64,000 nt of DNA, from assembly GCA_963558565.1 (NCBI GenBank), contig CAUWGX010000001.1, positions 252,993 through 316,992 of the forward strand, given 5' to 3'. Below the pieces are notes generated by a model, which worked only from the letters and a program-made list of their open reading frames with translations, had not been told where the DNA came from and did not search any database. Position numbers and translations under genes: made by a program. Shown here piece by piece: positions 45,362 to 54,847 of this stretch; the first letter of the stretch is position 1; each line of letters starts with the position of its first letter. The stretch is from Atopostipes sp963558565. GTDB lineage: Bacteria; Bacillota; Bacilli; Lactobacillales; Carnobacteriaceae_A.

Positions 45362-46852
45362 TTATTCTTGCAACGCTTCAACAGCCGCTTCGTATTGTGT
45401 ATCATTTTCTTCTATTTTTGTCCGTAAAGCTTCTGTCAATAAGCGAGCTGTTTCTCCTGTCACAATCCCATCGACGGATAAATCATTTTCAGTTTGGAAA
45501 GCTTCTACTGCTTCAACAACTGTTTCATCAAAAGTTTCATTGTCAGAAACTTCGTAGTCTAAAGCAGAAAGTACATTCTTCAAGTTTTTCACTTCTGCTG
45601 ATGTTTGTCCCTCTTCATAAGTGGCACTGGAGTTAATAATAAATAAAGTGGCATAATCAGGTAGCGAGACCTCAACGTCGGGCTCAATACCTTCTTCGTT
45701 AATCCATTCGCCATCTGCTGTTAACCATTTGCCACTTGTGAATTTAACTTCATCTTCTTCGCCAAGCTCAACCACGCTCTGAACGGTTCCTTTACCGAAA
45801 GTCGTATCGCCATAGATAGGAATATCCACTGAACGCATCGCACCTGCAAGGATCTCAGAAGCACTCGCGCTTCCCTCATCGACAAGTAAAATAGCCTCGC
45901 CATCATACTTAAAGTCACCGTACTCTTCCGAAGCATTATAAACAGTCGGCTCTTCATCTTCTCTGTATTCTGTCATCATTAAAGGTTCACCATCGGGTAC
46001 AAAAATATTCGAAATTTGTAAGGCTGTTGTCAATAAACCGCCAGGGTTTCCACGAACATCGAAAACAATTTTTTCAACCCCTTGGTCCTCTAACTCCTGA
46101 ATAGCAGTGGTCGTTTCTTTGTAAGTGGGCATATTAAAATTCACGATATTCACATACCCAATCGAATCATCCTCTTCGTCAACTTCGTAAAAGACGGTTT
46201 CAAGTGGGATCGTTGCTCGTACAAGTGACACTGTAAATTGTTCTTCTCCACGCTGAATCAGCAGCTCTACACTACTATCTTCCGGTCCTCGAATTAATTC
46301 AACTGCCTCATTAAGTGGGAGATCAGCAACGGATTCACCAGCGACTTCCAAGATTAAATCGTTTGGTTGTAAACCAGCTTCTTCTGCGGGTGAATTTGCG
46401 ATTGGAGAAATGATTCGCACATAATCCCCATCTTTCATGACCTCAGCACCGATTCCCTCAAAAGATCCTGAAACGTCCTCCTCAAAACTAGAACTTTCCA
46501 CTTGGTCCATATATTCAGTATAAGGATCACCGACTGCTGCTGCCATGCCGTCTAGAGCGCCCTCTACTAAAACTTGTGAATCCACTTCTTCATAATAATT
46601 CGTTTTTAATATCGTATAGAGTTTATTGATCGGCGATAATTCCTCTTGATCACCAAAGAGCAATTGCGTATCCAATTCTGTTTCAGTCGCTTCTTCAGGT
46701 GTTGCCACCTCTTCACTGCTCTGCTCACCTGAAACAAAGTAAACAACAGAAATTGTCCCAATGACCCCAATCAATAATGCTACAATAATCGAAAGAATGT
46801 AACGATTTCTACTGACGGTTCGTTTGTCGTTCTGTTTTTCATTTTCATTCAT
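45362..46852 (-). CDS. C-terminal processing peptidase CtpA (S41)
   Basis: 496 residues from ATG 46852, nine bases after GGAG. One N-terminal membrane anchor (about residues 20-42), PDZ domain (GIGAEVMKDGDYVRIISPIANSPAEEAGLQPND), S41 catalytic core with Ser in GSASASEILAG and Lys in GKGTVQS, and a C-terminal peptidoglycan-binding module (residues 420-480). It cleaves exported proteins at their C-termini. Extracellular segments are very acidic. It follows deoD by about 30 bases. Confidence 0.92.
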   Translation of the reverse strand: MNENEKQNDKRTVSRNRYILSIIVALLIGVIGTISVVYFVSGEQSSEEVATPEEATETELDTQLLFGDQEELSPINKLYTILKTNYYEEVDSQVLVEGALDGMAAAVGDPYTEYMDQVESSSFEEDVSGSFEGIGAEVMKDGDYVRIISPIANSPAEEAGLQPNDLILEVAGESVADLPLNEAVELIRGPEDSSVELLIQRGEEQFTVSLVRATIPLETVFYEVDEEDDSIGYVNIVNFNMPTYKETTTAIQELEDQGVEKIVFDVRGNPGGLLTTALQISNIFVPDGEPLMMTEYREDEEPTVYNASEEYGDFKYDGEAILLVDEGSASASEILAGAMRSVDIPIYGDTTFGKGTVQSVVELGEEDEVKFTSGKWLTADGEWINEEGIEPDVEVSLPDYATLFIINSSATYEEGQTSAEVKNLKNVLSALDYEVSDNETFDETVVEAVEAFQTENDLSVDGIVTGETARLLTEALRTKIEENDTQYEAAVEALQE

Positions 46853-46884
46853 ACGCAATAACTCCTTTAAATTTCAATTTCTGT

Positions 46885-47595
46885 TTATTGATGCTCAATA
46901 GCTGTTTCAAGGGCAATGACCATCATATCATCAAATGTACGCTCACGTTCTTCGGCCGTTGTTTCTTCCCCCGTTAGAATATGATCACTAATTGTAAGAA
47001 TAGCTAGAGCTTTCTTTTGGTATTTAGCAGCTAAGGTGTATAAAGCAGCAGCTTCCATTTCTGTTGCTAACACGCCATAGTCGGCCAGTTTGTTTTTATC
47101 CAATTCTTCGTTGTAAAAACGGTCAGCAGTCAAAACATTCCCTGCACGAACATTATAACCATTCTCAATTCCTTTTTCATAAGCCGTTTTTAATAAACCA
47201 AAGTCAGCCAGCGGAGCAAAATCGACTTGATTATTAAATGTTTGGCGATTGATTCCTGAATCCGTCGTTGCCCCTTGTGCCAGCACCACATCACGTACTT
47301 CGACATCTTTTTGCAAGGCACCCGCTGAACCCACGCGCATCAAAATTTCACAGCCGTATTCATTAATTAACTCTTCAACATAAATACTAATTGAAGGTAC
47401 TCCCATCCCTGTTCCTTGCACTGAAATGGGAACACCTTTATATGTACCTGTAAAACCAAAAGCATTACGCACGGTATTATATTGTTTGACATCCTCTAGA
47501 AATGTTTCCGCAATGTACTTTGCACGTAATGGGTCTCCCGGCAGTAAAACAATTTTTGCGATGTCGCCTTTCTCTGCTCCAATATGTGTACTCAT
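46885..47595 (-). CDS. deoD: Purine nucleoside phosphorylase DeoD-type
   Basis: 236 residues, hexameric PNP family. VLLPGDPLRAKYIA at the N-terminus, RVGSAGALQ phosphate site, ATEMEAAALYTLA nucleoside site and ISDHILTGEE with the catalytic Asp. It phosphorolyses purine (deoxy)nucleosides for salvage. It lies between yozE and ctpA on the same strand, with short gaps. Confidence 0.95.
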   Translation of the reverse strand: MSTHIGAEKGDIAKIVLLPGDPLRAKYIAETFLEDVKQYNTVRNAFGFTGTYKGVPISVQGTGMGVPSISIYVEELINEYGCEILMRVGSAGALQKDVEVRDVVLAQGATTDSGINRQTFNNQVDFAPLADFGLLKTAYEKGIENGYNVRAGNVLTADRFYNEELDKNKLADYGVLATEMEAAALYTLAAKYQKKALAILTISDHILTGEETTAEERERTFDDMMVIALETAIEHQ

Positions 47596-47624
47596 AAATA
47601 AATGCTCCTCTTTTTTATTTTTAG

Positions 47625-47852
47625 TTATTTTTCACTATGATTAATAATATATCGCTCCCACGCCTCATCAAAAATCGTCATGGAAGGTAAATAATCAGCA
47701 TTCAGTTCTAAATGTGTACTAACTTCATCGTAATCTTCTGACTGCTTAGGAAAAATTCGGTCATTAAAAGCCGCATTAGCGAATAATGTAATCTCGTCTT
47801 TCTTATAGGGATCTCTTTCAGTCATCAGATATTGATAAAAGCTCATCTCCAT
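47625..47852 (-). CDS. YozE family (UPF0346) small protein
   Basis: 75 residues with the YozE pattern SFYQYLMTERDP...FANAAFNDRIFPKQSEDYDEVSTHLE. The family has a SAM-like helical fold; function unknown. A second ATG two codons later is an alternative start. Located next to msrA and deoD, as in related lactic acid bacteria. Confidence 0.85.
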   Translation of the reverse strand: MEMSFYQYLMTERDPYKKDEITLFANAAFNDRIFPKQSEDYDEVSTHLELNADYLPSMTIFDEAWERYIINHSEK

Positions 47853-47920
47853 TTCCGCACACCTACCTCTATGTATTTTATTTATCCTATCATTTATTGA
47901 GAAAGTGTAAACAACTCTCT

Positions 47921-48427
47921 TTAAAGATTCTTAGCTGCCCACTCTGCTCGTTCTTCTTTTTCTTGTTGATAGCGTGCTTGGTTCTTTTTATGAAAATCTT
48001 GGTGTTCATCTTCCGCACGATAAAATGTAGGCGCCTCTTCAATAGTTACAACAATAGGCTCTTTATATATTTCGCTTGCTGCTAATTGTGCTTTTGATTT
48101 TTCAGCAATCTCTCTTTGTTCATCCGAATAATAATAAATCACAGGGCGGTAACTATCGCCGCGATCCATAAACTGTCCACTCGCATCGGTTGGGTCCGTT
48201 ACTTCCCAATAAATACTGACTAATTTTTCAAAACTCATAATTTCTGGATCAAATGTAATCTGAACCACTTCCGTATGGCCAGTCGTCTGGCTTTTTACTT
48301 GTTCATAAGTTGGATTTTCTACATGGCCGCCGGCGTAACCAGAAATGACCGATTCGATTCCTGGTTGTGAATCAAATGGTTCAACCATGCACCAAAAACA
48401 ACCTCCTGCAAATAAAGCTTTTTCCAT
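47921..48427 (-). CDS. msrA: Peptide methionine sulfoxide reductase A
   Basis: 168 residues from ATG 48427, five bases after AAAGGAG. Catalytic Cys10 in GGCFWCMVEPF, with a second Cys13. It reduces methionine-S-sulfoxide in proteins. msrB, often adjacent or fused, is not in the window. Twenty-five bases separate it from ypmS. Confidence 0.94.
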   Translation of the reverse strand: MEKALFAGGCFWCMVEPFDSQPGIESVISGYAGGHVENPTYEQVKSQTTGHTEVVQITFDPEIMSFEKLVSIYWEVTDPTDASGQFMDRGDSYRPVIYYYSDEQREIAEKSKAQLAASEIYKEPIVVTIEEAPTFYRAEDEHQDFHKKNQARYQQEKEERAEWAAKNL

Positions 48428-48452
48428 ATGATTACTCCTTTCTCGTTTTTGT

Positions 48453-49121
48453 TTATTCATTGTGCGACTCCTCTTGGATTTGATCGGTTATTATACGCTT
48501 ATTGACATGTAATTTCAACTCGATTTCATCGGCTTCTAAGTCAATCTTTGTCATTTCAATCCCAAATCCATTAGCGGCTGACAGCTCATTTAGATTGATT
48601 GTAATCCTTTGTTGCTCACTGTCAACCGCAATAAAATCAGGGACGTTCATCTGTCGAGCCATTAAACTCATAACGCTACTTACAGGGAGTGAAAAATTGC
48701 CCACTTCCACCGCTTCTCCACGTAATTGAATATTCCCATTTTCTGTGACGTAAGGTTCTAAGTACAGCGAAAAAGGAACATCAAATGTTAGAATTTCAAT
48801 CTGACCGTGAACTTCTAATTGTTCCGTTAAAGCAATCGTATAATTTTCAAAATCCGGAGCCATCGCCGCTTCTAAATACGTATTCATTATTTGTTCCGTC
48901 TCTTTCTTATCTAAACGGGTCAGCAATTCAATCTCTTCTTCTTCGGAAGTTGTGAATGCCTCAGTGTTCAACTCATTAATCGTCGTTGGACGGATATTGA
49001 CTCCTAAATACACAAAGAAGCCCAGTAAAAGAGCCACTAAAATAAGAAATGCCCATTTCCAACCGTTCACTGAGGGTCGATTATTTTGTCGAGAATAAGA
49101 TCGAGTTTTATTGTCGTCCAT
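48453..49121 (-). CDS. YpmS/DUF2140 family membrane-anchored protein
   Basis: 222 residues: basic cytosolic N-terminus, one membrane helix (about residues 23-43) and an extracellular domain with the DUF2140 pattern (LYLEPYVTENGNIQLRGEAVEVGNFSLPVSSVM). Function unknown. It lies between dfrA and msrA; ypmS-msr adjacency is conserved in Bacillus. Confidence 0.85.
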   Translation of the reverse strand: MDDNKTRSYSRQNNRPSVNGWKWAFLILVALLLGFFVYLGVNIRPTTINELNTEAFTTSEEEEIELLTRLDKKETEQIMNTYLEAAMAPDFENYTIALTEQLEVHGQIEILTFDVPFSLYLEPYVTENGNIQLRGEAVEVGNFSLPVSSVMSLMARQMNVPDFIAVDSEQQRITINLNELSAANGFGIEMTKIDLEADEIELKLHVNKRIITDQIQEESHNE

Positions 49122-49150
49122 AGCATCAACTCCAAGAATAAATATAAAAG

Positions 49151-49708
49151 TTAAAAGGGATGAGCAAGTTTTTTACGTTCATAGACATAAAAATGATGTG
49201 GATAAATATTCTCTTCGTCTGTTTCGCCTATTCTTGATTGAAACACACGGAAATATTTATAATCTATTGGGGGCATATAAGTATCCCCCTCAAATTCATC
49301 ATAAACAATCGTACGATATAAAAGATTCACTTCATCCATAAACATTTCGAATAAAGAAACGCCTCCGATAATATGAATCGGCTTTTTAATGTCTTTGACG
49401 GCTTCCATAATCTCTTCTTTCGTATGGCAGACAATCGCTCCCTCTGCTTCATAGTTCTCATCTCTTGTTAAGATGATGTTCACACGATTTTTTAAAGGAG
49501 GATTTGGAATACTTTCATAAGTTTTTCTCCCCATCACCACGACATCGCCTGTGGTTACCTCGACAAAATATTTCATTTCATTCGGTAACGACCACGGCAA
49601 GCGTCCTTCTTTTCCAATTAAGCCATTTTGGTCTTCTGCCCATACAAAAGTAAAGTAGGGAGGGACTAATTCTTCAGATTTCCTATTTTCTATATTCTTT
49701 TCATCCAT
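49151..49708 (-). CDS. dfrA: Dihydrofolate reductase with N-terminal extension
   Basis: 185 residues from the ATG at 49708, 11 bases after AAAGGAG; an ATG three codons earlier is only two bases from it. The DHFR core starts at about residue 19 (FTFVWAEDQNGLIGKEGRLPW), with VVMGRKTYESIP and IIGGVSLFEMFM cofactor motifs. It reduces dihydrofolate for thymidylate synthesis and follows thyA by about 20 bases. The 18 polar residues before the core are not normal for DHFR, and no internal start codon with a ribosome site was seen. Confidence 0.92.
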   Translation of the reverse strand: MDEKNIENRKSEELVPPYFTFVWAEDQNGLIGKEGRLPWSLPNEMKYFVEVTTGDVVVMGRKTYESIPNPPLKNRVNIILTRDENYEAEGAIVCHTKEEIMEAVKDIKKPIHIIGGVSLFEMFMDEVNLLYRTIVYDEFEGDTYMPPIDYKYFRVFQSRIGETDEENIYPHHFYVYERKKLAHPF

Positions 49709-49729
49709 TAATATCATAACTCCTTTATT

Positions 49730-50674
49730 TTAAACAGCAATTGGTGCTCGGATTCCTTTATGTGGTTTATAATCCACCACTTCAATATCTTCCACATCAA
49801 AGTCAAAAATACTCTCTTTTGTATCATTTAAGACAAGCTCCGGTAAAGCTCTTGGTTCTCTTGTAAGTTGTTTTTGAATTTGGTCAAAGTGATTTAAATA
49901 TAAATGGGCATCTCCAAATGTATGAACAAATTCGCCCACTTCAAGGCCTGTTTCACGCGCAATTAAATGCGTGAGTAAAGCATAACTTGCGATATTAAAA
50001 GGGACCCCTAGAAAAACATCGGCACTTCTTTGATATAACTGGCAGCTTAATTTCCCATCAGCCACATAAAATTGAAAAAGTGTATGGCAGGGAGGTAAAG
50101 CCATCTCTTCAATTTCGTCTGGGTTCCAAGCGGAGACAATATGCCGTCTCGAGTCTGGATTATTTTTAATCGATTCAATGACATTTTTAATTTGATCAAT
50201 AGGCGCTTCGGTTGCGGATGGCCATGAACGCCATTGAGCGCCATAAACATTGCCTAAACTGCCATATTTCTCCGCAAACTCTTCATCCTTTAAGATAAGT
50301 TCTGTAAATTTCTTCATTTCTTCTTCGTATACTTCCTTAAAGTCTTCATCTTCCTGCGCTCGCAAACCAAAATCAGTCATATCCGGTCCTGTATAATCTT
50401 CGCTTTCCACATAGCGCTCAAACGCCCATTCGTCCCAAATATGATTATTATGCTCAAGCAAGTAACGAATGTTTGTATCGCCTTTTAAAAACCATAATAA
50501 CTCAGACTTGATTAGCCGAAAAGCGACTCGTTTGGTCGTCAAAAGAGGAAAGCCTTTTTGTAGATCAAAACGCATTTGGTGCCCAAAAATAGATTGCGTC
50601 CCCACACCTGTCCGATCCTCTTTAATCACACCTTCGTCTAATATTTTCTGTGCTAAATCTAAATATTGTTCCAT
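49730..50674 (-). CDS. thyA: Thymidylate synthase
   Basis: 314 residues from ATG 50674, seven bases after GGAGGG; the frame extends 21 codons upstream into the ABC-F gene end. Catalytic Cys196 in MALPPCHTLFQFYV and phosphate-binding Arg residues in SRRHIVSAWNP. It has the roughly 50-residue insertion (residues 88-140) of Lactobacillus casei TS. It methylates dUMP, generating dihydrofolate for DfrA encoded next. Confidence 0.95.
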   Translation of the reverse strand: MEQYLDLAQKILDEGVIKEDRTGVGTQSIFGHQMRFDLQKGFPLLTTKRVAFRLIKSELLWFLKGDTNIRYLLEHNNHIWDEWAFERYVESEDYTGPDMTDFGLRAQEDEDFKEVYEEEMKKFTELILKDEEFAEKYGSLGNVYGAQWRSWPSATEAPIDQIKNVIESIKNNPDSRRHIVSAWNPDEIEEMALPPCHTLFQFYVADGKLSCQLYQRSADVFLGVPFNIASYALLTHLIARETGLEVGEFVHTFGDAHLYLNHFDQIQKQLTREPRALPELVLNDTKESIFDFDVEDIEVVDYKPHKGIRAPIAV

Positions 50675-50706
50675 CGCCATTCCCTCCGCTAAATATTTCT
50701 TTTCTA

Positions 50707-52605
50707 TTAATCTATATATTGACTTAAATATTCCCATCGCTCATATTTTTCCTCAAGTTTTTCTTGTAAGGAGCTTTTTTCTTTAAATAATTCTTCTATT
50801 TTTTCATAATCACTCCCGGCTCTACCCATTTCCTCATCGATTTCTTCCACTTGAAGTTCTAATTCCATAATCTCATCTTCAATTGTGGTCCACTCTTTTT
50901 CTTCCATATAAGTAAGTTTTGTTTTTTCTTGTGATTTTTGTTTACGGTTTTGCGCGGGTTGTGTTGTTTTATTCTTAGAAGAAGCTCTTTTCGCGGCACG
51001 TTCTTTTTCTTGTGCCTCTTCAAAATATTCTTCCGCTGTACCAAAGAATTCGCTAATTTGCCCTTGCCCTTCGAATATAAGTAATTTATCGGTTACTTTA
51101 TCTAAGAAGTAACGATCGTGAGAGACTGTCATAACAGCTCCTGGAAAGCTTTCAATATAGTCTTCTAACACATTTAAAGTATCAATATCTAAATTGTTTG
51201 TCGGCTCATCTAAAAGTAAAACATTGGGTCTTTCCATCAATAAACGCACCAAGTATAAACGGCGTTTTTCTCCACCAGATAAAGAACGAATCAAGGTGCC
51301 GTGTTGAGATCTAGGGAACATAAACTGTTCAAGTAGTTGCGAGATATTGATTGCTGTCCCATCTCTACGCTGAACTTCTTCAGCAATTTCTTGTAGATAG
51401 TTAATCACTCGTTTATCTCCCGGAACATCAATATTATTTTGTTGGAAATAACCGATCCTAACAGTTTCACCTACAATCAAAGTCCCCGCATCCAATTCTT
51501 TTTTACCCGTTAATACATCTAAAAAAGTTGATTTTCCAGAGCCATTTATCCCCGTAATCCCAATGCGGTCATGGGTTTGTACGATGTAATTGAAATGATC
51601 TAAAATCACTTTTCCGTCAATTTGATAATCCGCTTCTTTTAGTTCAAAGACTTGCTTCCCTAAACGAGAAGAAGCTAAATCCATTTCTAAATGAAATGAT
51701 TCGGAGGTTTGGTGCGTTTGTTCTTTTAATTCTTCAAAACGTTCCATCCGTGCCTTTTGTTTCGTGCCTCGTCCTTGAACCCCTTCTCGCATCCAAGCTA
51801 ATTCTTGTTTATATAATTGCTTGGCTTTTCGTTGGGCAGATGCTTGTTGTTCTTCTCTTTCTGCTTTTTCTTCTACATAAGCTTGATAATTTCCTGGATA
51901 CTCTTCTAGTTTTCCATTCGTTAACTCAATAATTTTATCGACGATTCGATCTAAGAAATACCGGTCGTGAGTAACGACCACTAAAGCTCCTTTATAATTT
52001 TTTAAATAATTCTCAAGCCAAGTGATCATTTCAAAGTCTAAGTGGTTAGTTGGCTCATCTAAGATCAGTAAATCAGGCGTTTGAATCAACACTTGCGCCA
52101 ATGCAACCCGCTTTTGCTGACCTCCGGACATGGTGCCAATTTTTGCATTCATGTCGCGGATACCTAAAATAGATAAGATTCTCTTCGCACTGGAATCGGC
52201 GTTCCAGGCATCGTTTGTATCCATTGCTTGTTGTGCTTTTGTAAATTGCGTTTGAATTTTTTCATCATCTGGATGTTTGGTTAATTGAAGCATCGCTTCT
52301 TCATAAACTCGAACCGCCTGCATAATAGGCGTGTTACCGGAAAAGACCGTCTCTAAAACCGTCGCTTCTGGATCCAAGTCAGGTTCCTGGCTTAAGAAAC
52401 CAATCTGATAGTCCCCTGGTTTTGTAATGGTACCACTATCCGGCTCTAATGCTCCAGCGAGCACTCTTAAAAATGTCGATTTTCCGTTCCCATTGCGGCC
52501 AATGAGACCTACTTTTTCTTCATTTATAATTGAAAAATTAACTTGATCAAATAATACTTTCGTTCCAGTTCTTTGGGATAGATTTTCAATCTTTAATTCT
52601 TTCAA
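50707..52605 (-). CDS. ABC-F family ATPase (Uup/YfmR type)
   Basis: 632 residues with two ATPase domains: Walker A GRNGNGKST and GINGSGKST, signatures MSGGQQKR and LSGGEKRR, Walker B LLILDEPTNHLD and VLLLDEPTNNLD. A linker (residues 245-300) joins them and the last 75 residues form a coiled coil. ABC-F proteins act on ribosomes; the Uup/YfmR branch relieves stalled elongation. The C-terminal coiled coil and interdomain arm fit that branch better than antibiotic-resistance members. Transcribed ahead of thyA. Confidence 0.9.
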   Translation of the reverse strand: MKELKIENLSQRTGTKVLFDQVNFSIINEEKVGLIGRNGNGKSTFLRVLAGALEPDSGTITKPGDYQIGFLSQEPDLDPEATVLETVFSGNTPIMQAVRVYEEAMLQLTKHPDDEKIQTQFTKAQQAMDTNDAWNADSSAKRILSILGIRDMNAKIGTMSGGQQKRVALAQVLIQTPDLLILDEPTNHLDFEMITWLENYLKNYKGALVVVTHDRYFLDRIVDKIIELTNGKLEEYPGNYQAYVEEKAEREEQQASAQRKAKQLYKQELAWMREGVQGRGTKQKARMERFEELKEQTHQTSESFHLEMDLASSRLGKQVFELKEADYQIDGKVILDHFNYIVQTHDRIGITGINGSGKSTFLDVLTGKKELDAGTLIVGETVRIGYFQQNNIDVPGDKRVINYLQEIAEEVQRRDGTAINISQLLEQFMFPRSQHGTLIRSLSGGEKRRLYLVRLLMERPNVLLLDEPTNNLDIDTLNVLEDYIESFPGAVMTVSHDRYFLDKVTDKLLIFEGQGQISEFFGTAEEYFEEAQEKERAAKRASSKNKTTQPAQNRKQKSQEKTKLTYMEEKEWTTIEDEIMELELQVEEIDEEMGRAGSDYEKIEELFKEKSSLQEKLEEKYERWEYLSQYID

Positions 52606-52754
52606 AAAACGTCATCCCTTCTTTAATAAATAACTATTTATTGTCTCATGATATCCTATCCATTTTAACATAACCAGCCTACATTTTACATATTTTCTAT
52701 TGAAAGGATGATTTAAAATCGTCGAAATAACTCTTTATGCATTAGGTCTACAGA

Positions 52755-52784
52755 TTGACTTAAGGAAGGAGTTTCTTATATACT
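52755..52784 (+). promoter_or_regulatory. Promoter of the cold-shock protein gene
   Basis: TTGACT (52755-52760), 18 bases, TATACT (52779-52784), leaving a leader of about 40 bases before the start codon. Confidence 0.65.
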
Positions 52785-52828
52785 TTGGTTGTAATTGAAG
52801 ACTTATGGATTGGAATTGGGGGATTACT

Positions 52829-53071
52829 ATGACAAAAACGGGCATAGTTAAGTGGTTCAGTAACGCCAAAGGTTATGGATTCATCGAGTATGGTGATGCA
52901 GAAGATATTTTTGTTCACTTCACTGGAATCGAAATGGATGGTTACCGAACTTTGAAAGAAGGACAATCTGTAGAATTTGATGCTGTAGAAGGGGCTCGTG
53001 GTTTACAAGCAACAAACGTAATACCTTTAGCAGATAAAGAGGAAGCACGTGTGGAAGACGAGAGCGAATAA
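52829..53071 (+). CDS. Cold-shock domain protein with acidic tail
   Basis: 80 residues from ATG 52829 after GGGGGA. OB-fold with RNP1 (KGYGFIEY) and RNP2 (DIFVHFTGI). It binds single-stranded RNA or DNA, as a chaperone for translation. Typical CspA-type proteins are 66-67 residues; this one carries a C-terminal acidic tail (DKEEARVEDESE). The KWFSNAKGYGFI N-terminus is standard. Confidence 0.92.
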   Translation: MTKTGIVKWFSNAKGYGFIEYGDAEDIFVHFTGIEMDGYRTLKEGQSVEFDAVEGARGLQATNVIPLADKEEARVEDESE

Positions 53072-53077
53072 AGAATA

Positions 53078-53107
53078 AAACGGCTAGAAGAATTTTTCTA
53101 GCCGTTT
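53078..53107. terminator. Bidirectional terminator
   Basis: Perfect 12-base stem AAACGGCTAGAA with its complement, between the cold-shock gene and the convergent EbsA-like gene. Confidence 0.85.
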
Positions 53108-53114
53108 CCTTTAT

Positions 53115-53543
53115 TCAAGACATAAATAAGCAAGGGATTTCTGGATAATGATTGACAATATAATTCAAAAATTTTTGCTTATTTTTTTCGGATAAATAGA
53201 TTTTTCCAATCACTCGATCACTTGATTTTACTTCTACCAGCCGAGAGTCTTCATGAAAAATAAATTCGCTGACGGTAATCATTTGGATTTTTTCTTTGGT
53301 GTAAAAATGAAGATAAACGGTTGACAACACGTCATTTTCGATGGTTAAATAACTTTGGTATTTTAAATAAATAAATATAATAGCCAATACCCCAAAGAAA
53401 ACAGTAAACCAATTAAAGCTCAGCAAATTAGAAGCAAATAAGAAAGCTGATCCAACTAAAATAATAAAAATCGAAATATAAATAATTTCATAAGCAAACT
53501 CAAAACGAATATGTAATTTTAACGGTGTTTTATCATGGTTCAT
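53115..53543 (-). CDS. EbsA-like membrane protein (tentative)
   Basis: 142 residues with two adjacent membrane segments (about 18-38 and 44-62) followed by a soluble C-terminal region of about 80 residues. Size, topology and position divergent from an RNase HI-type gene recall the EbsA family of enterococci and lactobacilli, annotated as pore-forming; no distinctive motif confirms it. Function is not proven. Divergent gene 53580 starts 36 bases away. Confidence 0.55.
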   Translation of the reverse strand: MNHDKTPLKLHIRFEFAYEIIYISIFIILVGSAFLFASNLLSFNWFTVFFGVLAIIFIYLKYQSYLTIENDVLSTVYLHFYTKEKIQMITVSEFIFHEDSRLVEVKSSDRVIGKIYLSEKNKQKFLNYIVNHYPEIPCLFMS

Positions 53544-53579
53544 ATAATCAATCTTTCTAAGTAAAGTAGGTGATTTTAA

Positions 53580-53990
53580 GTGATTCGGATTTATACAGAT
53601 ACTGCTGTTAATGGGAATCCCGGACGAGCAGGTGTTGGTATCTTAATTCTTAAAGGTGAAGAGCAAATCCAACTAACCACTCCTCTTTCAGGCATGTGGG
53701 ACAATCATGAAGCGGAATTTAAGGCAATGTTCGATGGTCTCACATGGTTGGTTCAAAATGATTATACTTCTGAGATGACTTTTGGTTATACAGATAGTCA
53801 AATTGTAGCACAATCAATTGAAAAGAAATACGTAAAAGACAGAACTTTTCAAAAATACCTCACGAAAATTTTGGAATTAATGGCAGAGTTTCCCTATATT
53901 AGCATCTCGTGGCTGCCTGAATCAGAAAATCGTGGGGCAGACAATCTTGCTCGTCAAGCTTTGCAAAAAGCTCTGAAAGATTCAGAATAA
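53580..53990 (+). CDS. Ribonuclease HI family protein
   Basis: 136 residues from a GTG start after AGTAGGTG. The RNase H fold acidic residues are visible: Asp in IYTDTAVNGNPG, Glu in NHEAEFKAM, Asp in FGYTDSQIV, and Asp in RGADNLARQA. It lacks the N-terminal dsRNA-binding domain. It resembles the Bacillus YpdQ-like group, some of which lack activity. An enzyme cleaving RNA in RNA/DNA hybrids is the best guess. Confidence 0.82.
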   Translation: MIRIYTDTAVNGNPGRAGVGILILKGEEQIQLTTPLSGMWDNHEAEFKAMFDGLTWLVQNDYTSEMTFGYTDSQIVAQSIEKKYVKDRTFQKYLTKILELMAEFPYISISWLPESENRGADNLARQALQKALKDSE

Positions 53991-54006
53991 TCATTTCTCT
54001 ATTTGT

Positions 54007-54028
54007 ATTCTAACTTTTAAGTTAGAAT
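54007..54028. repeat. 10-2-10 inverted repeat upstream of the inositol-phosphatase-like gene
   Basis: ATTCTAACTT-TT-AAGTTAGAAT is perfectly symmetric. It has no T-run, so it is not a good terminator for the RNase HI-like gene. Its right arm, with two more bases (AAGTTAGAATTA), recurs exactly at 54921-54932 after the next gene. Confidence 0.5.
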
Positions 54029-54078
54029 TACTTATGAACTTTTCAACAAAAACTAATGAATAAAGCAAAGGAGATATT

Positions 54079-54831
54079 ATGAATTTAGAAACAATCAATC
54101 GACAAATGAAAAGTTGGCTCGTGGAACTTGGTGATTTCATTCAATCAAAGTCAGATTATGAAATTGATGAAAAAGCAAACTTTCGGGATTTAGTCAGTGA
54201 AGTAGATATTGCGGTAGAAGAAAAATTAATCAGTTACATCCGCTCTCTTCCAGGAGAACAGACCATTTTAGGTGAAGAAGGTTCGAATGAAGGTGTGGAT
54301 GTCGATGCAGATCATTTATGGGTTGTTGATCCAATTGATGGAACCTCTAACTTTATCAAACAAGCGGACGATTATGGGATTCTTGTCGCTTATTTCCAAA
54401 AAGGAGAACCGATGTTGAGCTATATTTATGAAGTAGAAACGAATACTTTAGTTTCAGCTCAAAAAGATGTTGGAGTTTTTATAAATGATGAAAAAATATC
54501 AGCGCCCGAAAACTTAAAATTAAACGAAGCAATGATCTCAATTAACCCTCGAAAAATGAATCGGACCGAGCTCATGGACACAGTGGCTAATCAAGCATTT
54601 GATCTCCGTTTCTTAGGAAGTTCTGCTTCGGATGCTTTACGAGTAACCGTTGGAAAATATGGTGCTTTTTTAAGCCCTGAATCTGAACCTTGGGACCGCG
54701 CGCCTTACGTTTTAATTGCGGATGAATTAGGCTTACACATGTCCCAATTTAGTGGTGCAAAAACAACTCTTGTAGGCGACGAAAGCTTCGTCTTTGGTAC
54801 AAAAGCTATTTTCGAAGAATTATTCGCATAA
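54079..54831 (+). CDS. Inositol monophosphatase family protein
   Basis: 250 residues. Metal-dependent phosphatase fold: Glu in ILGEEGS, motif WVVDPIDGTSNFI with Asp residues, and SESEPWDRAPYVLIADELG near the C-terminus. It would hydrolyse inositol-1-phosphate or related sugar phosphates with Mg2+. Lactic acid bacteria usually carry one such gene without inositol lipids, so the physiological substrate is open. AAAGGAG precedes the ATG. Inverted repeats sharing a 12-base core lie on both sides. Confidence 0.9.
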   Translation: MNLETINRQMKSWLVELGDFIQSKSDYEIDEKANFRDLVSEVDIAVEEKLISYIRSLPGEQTILGEEGSNEGVDVDADHLWVVDPIDGTSNFIKQADDYGILVAYFQKGEPMLSYIYEVETNTLVSAQKDVGVFINDEKISAPENLKLNEAMISINPRKMNRTELMDTVANQAFDLRFLGSSASDALRVTVGKYGAFLSPESEPWDRAPYVLIADELGLHMSQFSGAKTTLVGDESFVFGTKAIFEELFA

Positions 54832-54847
54832 TAAAAAAACACATAAA

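Noticed and set aside
50707..52605. ABC-F protein as an antibiotic-resistance determinant
   Set aside because: The C-terminal coiled coil and housekeeping neighbours fit the Uup/YfmR translation-factor branch better.
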